Part shown: piece by piece, positions 38,326 through 48,660 of the stretch
Numbering within the stretch: the first letter of the stretch is position 1
How the letters are laid out: each line of letters begins with the position of its first letter
Assembly: GCA_903813345.2 (NCBI GenBank)
Contig: CAIIXF020000005.1
Location: 39,063,375 to 39,127,374, forward strand
DNA: 64,000 bases
From: Owenia fusiformis
Taxonomy: Eukaryota > Annelida > Polychaeta > Sabellida > Oweniidae
Reading direction: 5' to 3'
The notes under the pieces: generated by a model
The model's input: only the letters and a program-made list of their open reading frames with translations
What the model was told of the DNA's origin: nothing
The model's database searches: none
Made by a program: the position numbers and the translations under genes

Positions 38326-40049
38326 AAACTAAGGGTAGCGGGTAAACTAGCTACTAATTCCGTTTCTTATTATTTGAATTTTTGATTTTATTCTGTCTAC
38401 TGGTGAAAGTCAATATAAGAACAAAAATGCGCTCTAGACGCCTAGGCCTGGCTAGGGCCTAACGGTACAACTTAGCAGTCACAGCCTAGCTTTAAAAGTG
38501 AAAAGTCAGTTTACCTTTAGGTTATTTAGCTTTACCTTCGATAATTGTGAAAAGGTTTTGCTGCAACGTCTTTCGTATCTAACAGTTTTTTATTCCTAAA
38601 ATTTGTTTTAAGTGTTCGCGTTTTTTAAATCTCATAACGTTTAACAGTTTCAAAATGAAAATGTATTAGTTCTAAATAACCAGTAGGCAAAGTTAAATAG
38701 ACACTCAAAATATTGAAAACATGGTAGTCAGTGATATAAGCGACCAATGAATTAAAAACTGTAATAATATATGTTGGTTAATGTAGAACTATTATTCCAT
38801 TAAAATACACTTATCGGTAAAGTTAGTATTGGTATATACGAGATTGGTTTTTATTCGATCTTGTCCGTGAGTCAAACTCAGCTCGTGATCTATGAAAACA
38901 TTAAAACTTATCGTGACAATTGATTCTTTTCCAATCATAGTTTGTCTGTTATAGCTGAAAGGAGACACGATGCGTATCAAATTCAAAATGAGTACTACAT
39001 GTGTATATAGCGTTTGTGAGATGTATTCTAACTTCCAGCAAAATGTTGTGTGGAAACTGGTCTTGAAGTACTGATCACTTTATGATGCGGTTTGCGTAAG
39101 CTTATAATGCAATAGGTAATTGTGCAAGAAGCGCATCAAGAACTTGTCTTTTAGAGATAACAGCGCTATTTGGAACGCTTCACTGCGATTATTAGGCTCA
39201 TTAGGGCAAGATATCACTTTCGCTCTGATTTGTTCCCACGTTAATTTTTCCTGGTCTTGTAAAAGATAATTAAGTCCGATAGGAAACACATAGCTCTGAA
39301 CGAAATATACTAAATAGCATGATTAGTCTGTTTAAATTATTCCTAATAACAGTATAATGGGAAGTTAGAGATTTGAATGGTGATTAACGTTTATGTTTGT
39401 TTTTTGTGCTGATTGCAATTTGAAATTGAGGATTTGAATTTGAAAATCATTATCTTGTCGGTACATACATTGGGGCCATTATTTCATGGATGAGTATTTT
39501 TATTGGATTCGAAACCAGGAATCGTTTCCATTAATTTAGACGTCGCTTGTATGTGTTGGTTTGGAGTCTGCTAAAAGGGGATAGAACTTTGCTAGACGGC
39601 GCCTGGTCCCAGGTCTGGTCCAGCCTCAAGACTTCGATTCAGCATCATACGCCCTGGTCCTTAAACCTCAAAGCCCCTTATCAAATAAAGACCTTTCATC
39701 AATCAAACAGTGCATAACACATACTAAAAGTAATTTAGATCAATTTCAACTAGCACAAAAGGTTAGAAGTCAAAAGAAATTTTGAAAGGTTAATGCTGTT
39801 TTAACATTCCAAGTTCATCAAAATTATCTACCGACTAATCTTTGTTGTGCGTGGTCATATTCCCCGGGCCATGTATGTAGTTATAAAGGAGCCCTGCACG
39901 AAATGCTAGAGTGGTCGTTTTTGGCTATCTACGGTGATTATCATGTAGTTACAGAACTGCCAGAAGCAATCGTCTGCAATCATTTAAGTTGTTGAAGTAA
40001 TTATAAGAGTCAGGAGTCATTGCAAAAACAAAGATCTGCATTGGTTAAT

Positions 40050-40200
40050 TTTTACCATTGGCGCCGTTTCTTAACCAAGACATAACAAATTGATTAAAGA
40101 GAGCTAGTTCGACCAATCGGCGTGACGCAAATTTGTGACGTCATCAGCAAGATGGGGAGAAATATCTTCATTAGTAAATACGAGAAAATGCTACGGTATC
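40050..40200 (+). promoter_or_regulatory. Candidate Msx-B promoter
   Basis: 180-330 bp upstream of the Msx-B ATG. It contains CCATTGGCGCC near 40055, CCAAT at 40113-40117 within GACCAATCGGCGTGACG, and a full palindromic CRE TGACGTCA at 40136-40143. This is the only perfect TGACGTCA close to either Msx start that I noticed. Confidence 0.45.
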
Positions 40201-40378
40201 AGTTACACTGTGAGTATTAACATATCAAACATCACTGTATCACTTACAGAAGGAAATTGATCTAAGCAAAAGTGATCGAAGTGCGATTTGGCTACAATCA
40301 ACTAAATAACGGATATTACTGAAAGACAATTTAAAAATACAAACACTGATAAAGTGCGAATGATCTAACATTATAAAA

Positions 40379-43300
40379 ATGTTAACAGCTACTCGCATTG
40401 AGCCGAGTGAGAATTCCGCTTTTAAGAAAATGAGCCCTACTAAAGACAGAGATACAACAAAATGTGATACTGAATTAGACAATATTAACAACAACAATGA
40501 CACACTTGCTGTCAAAATGGACAATAATACCGTTCAGAAACTGCCAAAGAAACCTCTTGCATTTAGCGTGGAGTCGATTATGGCTGGAATCAAACCATCT
40601 AACGCAACAGACAATGTTCGCACAGCAGACAATGCTCGGACAGCAGACAATTGTGACAGTGACAGCGATGATAATGATTCAGAAAATAGCCATAATAACA
40701 GTGATGGACTTTTAAACCTCAGTCAGAACCTAAGTCCCAGATCAAAAAGTCCAATTTGTACTTCGAGTCCGACTAGTCCGTTAAGTCCCCTGCACGTGGG
40801 TCCTATGTTTCTGCCCGGGGGTATGGAATCACATTGGGGGCACCATCCCAGTGGTTTAGGTGTACCGAGCTGGTTGACAGCAGCGGCATTAGTAGGAAAC
40901 AATAGTAAGTAGTCATAGTAACCAATTTACTGAAAGTTGTCCCATAGTTGATGTCCATAGGTTGTCATGACAAAACAAAAACTGTATTTTCATTATTTAA
41001 ATTAGTGGGGAAACATCATATTTTGAAGTTTTCATGTGACTAACAAACATGGATATATCCATTCGCGGATAAAAATCGTATCACTCGTATATCATTTGAT
41101 TAGATATCCTCTATACCTATATAATTCCCTTTGCATTCGTTTGACTTCGCTTCTTAAAAGAGAGCTTAGTCTTTAACTTATCACTAGACTCTGTGTGCAG
41201 GGTACCTAGATATAGAGAAAAATCTGTGGTTACTATAATGAAACTTGTATTATTTTTATCCACTTGTTATGTCCACAAGAAAATGGTGCAAAGTTGTTCT
41301 AAGAATGAATGGAATGTTAAACAATCTTTAAATTGGTAAAAGTAACTATCCTTCGTTTTTGCTAATACAAAGTTTGACTATAGGAAATTTCTTTACGATT
41401 TTGGCAAATCATTTACACTCATCAATTCCTAAACATTTCCATCTAAATTGCAATTGTTTGTTAAACGTTTTTAGTAATTTCAATCTTCATTTGCATAAGT
41501 AGCAATACAATTAGCATTACAATCAGACGTCCTGATTTCTACAGCAACACGGCGCACAACACTGAATTAATAGAGTAAAGAATTCAAATTAACCAAACTA
41601 AAAACAATTTCACGAGTCATTGTTTCAATGTATGTCATTTGCTTTTTTAACAGTTTAACAACCATAGGTCATATTACACTAAACATATGGTGTTTCGAAA
41701 AAGGGCATCTCAAATTTAATTTTACAAATTTCAAATTGCGTAATCTATGAATGCAGATTAATTAGTTTGGTGTCAGGTATATGGTTTTCCCATTACAATT
41801 AACCCCACGACTACTACAAATGTGACACTTGTCGTACAGTTTTCTCCATATTTCCAAGAAATTGAAATACATTTGCCGAAATCTACCGTTTCGTGTTTTG
41901 TTCTGTATACATACTGTGCTTATATATTTCTGGTAATACCATATTACGCCTCTTTACATTGTAAAGACTTTGAAAGTATGCAAGGGAAATTATCTTTACC
42001 TGAAAATAAATGGTGTGTCATTACCAAAGACAACTATCAATTTCGCTGTTGTATTCATTGTCAAAACAACTTGTAACTGAACCCATTCATTTTCGTTTCT
42101 TATCAGCAAATTATTTTTAATAAAATGGCTTGGAAAGGTTAATTTGTCAATTGATGGAAATTGTTAAAAATTTCCAAACGGCAGATGGTTTGCCTAAACT
42201 GCTTCCAGGTATAATGAAACGAATTTAAAGGTGTATGTCCATAATAGACCCCGGAGACCTGTTGGTCAAAATTGGGCCACAATAAAATGGCCATATGGCT
42301 TATAGGGTATTCGCCACGGTCTCGTGCCACCTTATAAGCGATGAGGGATTGCGGTTTATAGTAGGTATTTCTATGGTGTTGAAAAACTAAATTCACTGGG
42401 ATCATCTTGACTTTTGAAACCCTATCCAAAATCAAAAATCGTATGACATTGTCAAATTTACTTTTCTGTTCCTTGTACGTTTATCATACAAGACTTGCTA
42501 CAGGGGCGCGCTCAAGAAGTTTCCGGCTTGAATTTATGAAGACTAGTGTTTGTGCTACGTAACAGATATCCTTTAAGTCTATATCATCTTCAGAGCCATA
42601 TTATGCAATTTCTTTGATGAAGACACACGCACTGTTGTTTATATCTTTATCTTTCATTTTCATCATTCTAATCCACTTGAGCTGTACTGTAAGAGTGATG
42701 TGTCATATGATAGTTATTATCACCGTAATCTCTGCGGCTCCCGTAGTTATAAACAAACTCACACTTACCGGATGTTAAGTATCATGTCACGTAATGTATG
42801 TATGGATATTGTCCTGTTGAGTAACAGCAATGTATTCATGGCTAACTAATATTTAATTTGTTCATAAATGAATATTCAAAATGGTAAATATTTTTCCTTA
42901 CAGTTCAGTTTAGTTCAGTTCAGTGTCTTTATTTCCTCAGACAATTCACATTAACAGATTATTTACATTTGTACATATTAATTGTTACATATAGATTTAC
43001 ATTTAGAGTTTTTACATTTCCGTTCATAAATGAATATTCAAAATGGTAAATATTTTTTCTTATAAGTTAGAACTTAAAGGCATAGTTAGTAATGAATTAG
43101 ACGGTAACAAAGTTACAAGCAACATGTACAATTGACCTACCAATCTATTCCTTACAATCTCAAATACAATATTTTCCAAAAGATTCATGGTATGTTATAA
43201 ATTGGTGACGTTTTTAAGGATTCAAAGTGCAAAAAATGAGTGAAAATGTTTAAATTCTCCCAAATAATGGTGACCATTCTTATAGAAAAACAATACATTA

Positions 43301-46300
43301 TTGTACAAATCTTTATAGTCTTGCTTAAAAGACCCTGTACCCCCCCCCCCCCTTTATCCTTCTCTCTGTATATTGCCAGGTAAAGAGAGTGAAGGTGACG
43401 GGGGGGGGTGGATACAGTCTTTGAGCAAGACTAAAATCTTTAGTTTTCATGAAATAAAGTGTGCACTTTGGGTATTTTCAGAAAATAGACATGACAAGGA
43501 ATGACACGAGCCAGAAATATTTGAAAATTGAAAAAAAATTGTTTGCCTGCCCGCTAGATCTGATTCTCTCCTTAATATTTTCTAGGTGCTTTGGCTAATT
43601 AATGTCGGTTTACTTTATTTCATAAATTAGTCGGTTTTCATGATGAGTCTGATTTTAAGGTTTCAGTTGCTCTTTGCGCTCTAGTATCGAAAATTGTACT
43701 CCATTTAACTCGTCAGAGATGCTTCATCATTTTACTAATTCATAAATGATTGTTTTAGCCAATGTTTAGCCAAAAATCCATCAGACAGGAAATTTTAACA
43801 TAGCAATTTTACTAAGTTTGTGTAGCAATCATTACATGTGATTGAGATGAGATGAAGCGGATAATCCCTGTATCATTATAATGTGATTATTTGGATTAAG
43901 ATAAAGCCATGTTAATCCGATATGATCAGTGTCCATAGTAACAAGGGCCACACGCCTGCAAGATAGTAACCCGGATGAAACGTCTGTCATCTAATTAAAT
44001 AATTAAGAAACGAAACGATAATTGCGCCCATAATCTCCCCATAATTTAGATGATTAGCGTCAGAAGTCAGAAAGTCTAGTCCCTATGGTTATGCTTACAC
44101 CAAGATTAAGGTATAATTTGTTAAATTTGAACCAGGCTCTGCTTGTAAGTAAGGTATCTTTACCTTAATTAGCTAATGAGATAAATATTCCACACAGGTA
44201 GGTGTTTAGATAAAGGGATTAGCCAATTATTAGCATCATACCATACATTACAAACTACACTTTTAACTAGTCGCTTGTTTTCATTCGAAAGCACACAAGG
44301 CAAGATTTAGAAAACAAACAAAACATAAAGTATAACATATATCTTGAGGAATGTTAGCTTAGTTCCTACCTTAACCATACTTAAATTAAAGCCTTCTAGT
44401 GCTAATTAATTCTAGAATTTCGTTCAAAAATGTAGGGTAAAATAAATAGCTTCTGACACAATACAATTTTAATGGGCTGTGTTAGGTGAAAGACAATTTT
44501 CATAGCTATCAATATATTGGCAAGTGATGATCAATTTATCACACGTGATGAACAGGTTTAAACTTAAAGGAGGGGTGGATACCTTAACATGCTTAACCAA
44601 AGTGCAAATTAAATGTCCGAAATAGAAAGATATCTAATTAAGAAACGTGGCAGAAATATTATCAACATGTTTGTTAATTACAAACACAAGATATAAGTAT
44701 GCAACTCTGCTGGAGAGATGTTATAAATTATGACCATCTAATTCAGTAATCATCCCTTGTGAGATAATCATTATAAGTAATGTAGATAAGTTATGACACC
44801 TTGGTTGGGTAGATGCCTTTTCTGTAAACACCCCAGCCCCCCCCCCCCCTCCACCCCCACATCATATTGCATATTATCAAGATCTTACAATAACCGTGAT
44901 TGTGTTGTTGGAATTGGGGGGGTTCATAAACTTCTCAGTATGAAAACTATATTAATTGCCATTGTTTTAGTAGTTGTTTAAAACCTAGTATTTTTTGTTA
45001 ATTCTTCATTAGGGGGTAAAATTCTTCTGACCTCTAGTTGCTATTAATACTTTAAATATCTTTCAGAAAGTCGAACCTAACAAAGTCGTATATTTTCAGG
45101 AGTACCTAGTCCTCCACTGTCGAGGATAAACGTCAAGACATGTCAGTTGAGGAAACACAAACCTAACCGTAAACCAAGGACTCCATTCACCACATCACAA
45201 TTACTTGCATTGGAAAGAAAGTTCAGGTCCAAACAATATCTGTCCATAGCCGAACGTGCTGAATTTTCAGCTTCTTTGCAACTTACTGAGACTCAGGTAT
45301 GCATTGTTGTCACAACCAGTGTCCTTGGTCCAAGACTATTTCAATTTAATATTCAATCAGCTGGGACTGTGATGTCTGATCTTGAAGAATGAAACGGGTC
45401 TCTAAAGTGAATTCTTGCTATACTAGTTTTTTTAGTCATAGTATGTAATTCCTAAGATGAAGAAAAGATCCTAAATATGTGAATAGTACAGGGTAACACA
45501 AAAAAATGCCATCCACTAATTTTGTAATATCTTTCTCAATAATGAAGGAATCTTCGTGATTTTTTGTGTGTAGATAACATGTTCAATGGAAGAAGACTGT
45601 TTCACTTATGTAGCATCAACGCCTTTGAGATTTAGATATATCACGTTTTCCATCAAGGAATGCTTTAGGCGAGGCGTCAAAAATGTACAAAATACGATTT
45701 TCTGAAACTGGGATTTCTGTCTTAGCCATTATTTGAGTCATTTCTGGATTGCTTTCACATAATTATCAATAATATGTCATATATACCCATTTTTCTTCAA
45801 TAATATGTCAAATTTGATCAACTGACTCGTTTATTAGGTAAACCTTTTTGAGTGACTTTGTATCAGAGCATGCCTCCGCCGAAATTGAGATATCCCTTAA
45901 TTTCCAAGTTGTAAACAAAACAAAAAAATCTTTCTTCATTGAACACTCTATCTATCCATTAAAATCATGAAGATTCCTTCATTATTGAGAATGCTATTCC
46001 AAAACTATAAGTGGTCGGCATTTTTGTGTCACCCTGTATTTCGTCCCAACGTATTTTGAGGATACAGTTCCAAGAATAGTGTGAAACACACAGTTAAAGT
46101 ACATTTTAGGAGTATAATTAGTTATAAAAGAAAGTAAACGCCCCAACATCCAAAATACTAGTAGCTATCTAACGCACAAAGAACAGGTTTACTGTAAAAT
46201 TGTATTTTAATAATTACTTTCAAATGGGTATCTCATATAAATAAATCTCATTTTTTCCAGGTAAAGATATGGTTCCAGAATCGTCGAGCTAAAGCCAAAC

Positions 46301-46527
46301 GCCTCCACGAGGCAGAACTTGAGAAATTAAAAATGGTCGCAAAACCTATGCTTCCCCCACACATCGGAGTGACATTTCCAGCGGCCGCTGCAGCATTCTA
46401 TACTCAACATTTCGGACGCTCAATGCCCCTACAACAAGTAATGACACCCTATGGACTCTATGCTTCCACCCCTTCAAGTCAACCTAGTCCTTCATCAGTT
46501 CCTCAGAATTTAGTCATGCCTCGGTGA
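40379..46527 (+). CDS. Msx: Msx-class homeobox protein, copy B
   Basis: Homeodomain repressor, the more conventional Msx of the pair. Exons 40379-40904, 45100-45296 and 46261-46527; 990 nt, 329 residues. ATG 40379 is the first after an in-frame TGA. Exon 1 has the EH1/Groucho-type motif FSVESIM (62-68), a degenerate repeat ([14 protein letters not shown]) and serine/proline-rich SPTSPLSPL. Exon 2 starts RVPSPPLSR, reaches [14 protein letters not shown] and encodes homeodomain residues 1-44. Exon 3 opens at [25 protein letters not shown], so an intron splits the homeobox between positions 44 and 45. The C-terminal [11 protein letters not shown] and TPYGLY are Msx-like. Intron 1 has the same phase (1) as in copy A. 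By my reading the two homeodomains match at 51 of 60 positions. AATAAA at 46611 probably ends the transcript. Confidence 0.95.
42860..43062 (-). mobile_element. 5'-truncated LINE/SINE 3' end with ~40-bp target duplication
   Basis: A ~40-bp direct repeat (starting GTTCATAAATGAATATTCAA) at 42860-42900 and 43022-43062 flanks a 120-bp insert. On the minus strand the insert ends AATAAAGACACTGAACTGAA and continues as a TGAAC-type repeat, the pattern of a non-LTR retrotransposon 3' tail. Only the tail is present, so it is dead on arrival. Confidence 0.7.
43083..43590 (+). repeat. Dispersed repeat, left copy of an inverted pair
   Basis: Shares long stretches with the reverse complement of 47460-47870: ACAAAGTTACAAGCAACATG, GGATTCAAAGTGC, GTTTAAATTCTCCCAAATAA, and a GCTAGATCTGATTCT-type motif. 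It is interrupted by a small MITE at 43316-43433. Confidence 0.75.
43316..43433. mobile_element. 118-bp hairpin MITE, TAGTCTTGCTT family, second copy
   Basis: Ends TAGTCTTGCTT and AGCAAGACTA; 9 bp AAATCTTTA occurs directly on both sides (43307-43315 and 43434-43442), giving a target duplication of 8-9 bp. That length and the TAG start suggest a hAT-type element. The interior has a poly-C run facing a poly-G run, so nearly the whole element can pair with itself. Confidence 0.75.
45489..46036. mobile_element. Long-arm MITE inside the Msx-B homeobox intron
   Basis: 548 bp, ends CAGGGTRACACAAAAA with inverted arms of about 110 bp (sharing CTCAATAATGAAGGAATCTT), flanked by TA on both sides. It fills more than half of the 964-bp intron between homeodomain residues 44 and 45. 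Tc1/mariner-type by its TA duplication; no transposase. Confidence 0.85.
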
Positions 46528-46690
46528 CTTGAATATGTAGCATAGGGGTGGAAGGATGTATAATATGTACAGCATATTTATATAGTAATTTTGTCAATTC
46601 GTGGCATTAGAATAAAACAGTGGAACATAGTTTGCATATTTTGTATATCGTCTCTCGGTTAAACTTTTGTTGATCAGGATACTATATATA

Positions 46691-47272
46691 CAGGGGTGGG
46701 CCAAAAAAACAATACCCAAGTTTAAGGATGAATATCATATGATATAACGTTGAACCATGCCATGTATTGTATATCATTTTAAAGATAAATCATTTCCTCA
46801 CAACATGACAACATGTACCTGAACTTAAAAGTATGACTGTTGCAAATGTCTGAATGAATGGAGGTGGTGTGAAAAAGGAGGGAAATTTTAACTATGGCAC
46901 CTTCAAAAGAGGTACATTTATACAAGAAGAGTGCAAAGTTCAGCAATAATAGTTATATATTTTCAATTAATTATCATTTGTGTATAACTCCTAAACAAAT
47001 TTATGATGATTCAGTCAGGCATATTGAGTTTAGCTGTGACTGCAATATGGAGGGAAATTTTGGAATTTCATTTTTTTGGTCGCTCATGGCACTCCTGGTG
47101 TCAATTTTAGCCTCTTACTCCACAGGAAAACAAACGTTTTTCAATTACTCAGATGCGAGTTGGTGGTTACCAGTTTCGCCATCAGGTGGCTGAGGCTGGT
47201 TTAACATATATCATATAAATCATTCATCTTTAAACTTGGGTATTGTTTTTTGACCCACCCTGTATTTTAATA
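46691..47272. mobile_element. TA-flanked MITE downstream of Msx-B
   Basis: 582 bp, ends CAGGG(G)TGGG and inverted arms containing CAATACCCAAGTTTAA, TA on both sides (46689-46690, 47273-47274). It starts about 75 bp after the Msx-B AATAAA. The 99-codon ORF inside (46894-47193) matches no transposase I know. Confidence 0.85.
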
Positions 47273-47459
47273 ACATCTCATCACCAAATGTTACAAGCGA
47301 AAGATATTCCATAATGGTAGAATGGGATCTTGAGAATTCTTCACCCAGGGAAACAACATTTCAAAAGTGAAACCATTATCTTTATTTTTCCATGAAACAT
47401 TATTCACCAAAAAGAAAGGATTGAAGTGGTGTAAGAAAAGTGCTTGTTCAACTAATTTT

Positions 47460-47870
47460 AATAATTTCATATTTTTAAAGGCAGAATCAAATCTAGCAAG
47501 AGCCCAATGTAATGAGTACTCGTGACAAAAATTGTTTCAATTTTAGAATATTTTGGGGCAAGTATCATTTCTTGTCAGCCAATAGTTTCCCAAAAAATAT
47601 ATAGCCAAACTATATACTGTATTTGAGGGAAACTAAGTATTTTTACAATAATACATTCATTTTCTATTTTGTGGTTACCATTTTTATTATTATTTGGGAG
47701 AATTTAAACAAATTTTCCCATTTTGGCACTTTGAATCCTTAATAACTTCATCAATTTATATAACATCATATGTATCTTTTGGGATATTTTTGAGATTGTA
47801 AGGCAAGGAATATAATATTGGTAGGTCAACTGTACATGTTGCTTGTAACTTTGTCACTCACTTGGATCTC
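47460..47870 (-). repeat. Dispersed repeat, right copy of an inverted pair
   Basis: Reverse-complement relative of 43083-43590, lacking the nested MITE. A possible third, more diverged copy is at about 60700-60870 (AATCAGATCTAGCAAGC, GGTTACCGTTTTTTAAAC). Confidence 0.7.
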
Positions 47871-48482
47871 ACTCTCCGTTTAAGATAGATAGACGAAGGA
47901 CAGAAATATGTGAGCCAAAAAAATTGTATATAACAAATCGAACATAAAGGTGAACCGCTAAATATGGTATGTGCAATAGTTTAGGGAAATTTCGAATGTA
48001 CTGATTTATTACATAAAACTTGGACTTCTTTGAAGTTAAGTGAATATAGTGCTTTATAAAATTTCTTTTATTGATCTATAAAAAAAATGCAATTTTGGTA
48101 CATATTTCATAAGTTGTGCCATTACTTTATGCCTCGTAAATTAGGAAATGTTCTTACTTGACTTCACAAGTAATATGAGAGATGGATTTTTAAAAATATA
48201 TTTAATTTGTTGTTTAAGCTAGGGAACCAAAGGGGAACACCAATTAGACAGTTAGATGTTAGTGAATGGAGGTCAATTTCGAGTAAGACATCAACTCTAT
48301 TTATTATAATATGAAGAAATATATTTCTTCTTCTATTTGTTGGAAATAAATAAAGATTTCTAAAAGCAATTTTCATTTGTAAATGTTTACCTTTCATATA
48401 AGTGCCATAAGGTACCCTAAGTGGCAAAAACCGAGAAGAATCTCTCATTTAAAACATGCGAAATTAAACCATTATTGGGGCA

Positions 48483-48660
48483 CATGGGACTCCTGTACCA
48501 AATATACCAGCAGGCCACGGGGGTTCACTTTTCAAAACTGTACCAAATATACCAGCAGGCCTGCAGGCTTTTGCCACGGGGGTTCACTTTTCAAAACTGT
48601 ACCAAATATACCAGCAGGCCTGCAGACTTTTGCCACGGGGGTTCGCTTTTCAAAACATTC
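48483..48660 (+). repeat. Minisatellite, ~64-bp unit, about 2.5 copies
   Basis: Each unit contains CTGTACCAAATATACCAGCA, GGCCTGCAG and CCACGGGGGTTC; one copy lacks the middle GGCTTTTG segment. It explains the overlapping ORFs here on both strands. Confidence 0.85.

Larger units (their letters stand above)
22513..40378. promoter_or_regulatory. Shared upstream region between head-to-head Msx genes
   Basis: 17.9 kb between the two start codons. I find no recognisable gene. It holds AT-rich blocks dense in TAAT homeodomain cores (30840-30880, 31725-31800, 33770-33850), CRE-like repeats at 24375-24410 (TGACGTGACGTAA, TTATGACGTTAT), CACTTATAAGTG-type motifs at 29815-29910, and two copies of a modular repeat (26805, 37548). 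ORFs of 60-124 codons, the longest at 32495-32869 (plus), look like chance. The region most likely houses enhancers for one or both Msx genes; that is inference. Confidence 0.5.
40905..45099 (+). other. Msx-B intron 1
   Basis: 4.2 kb. It holds a sequence shared with the region upstream of Msx-A (41125-41222), a LINE-like tail (42901-43021), a dispersed repeat (43083-43590) with a nested MITE, poly-C tracts at 43340 and 44839, and a block rich in TAAT cores and AATTA at about 43980-44420. The 98-codon minus ORF at 42139-42435 is not recognised. Confidence 0.6.

Noticed and set aside
45147-45392. Msx-B homeobox exon read through its donor as a truncated 81-residue protein
   Set aside because: The donor CAG|GTATGC and the perfect continuation VKIWFQNRR at 46261 show it is spliced.
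46894-47193. 99-codon ORF inside a MITE as a possible transposase piece
   Set aside because: No DDE/DDD-type motif or helix-turn-helix recognisable, and the element is too short to be autonomous.
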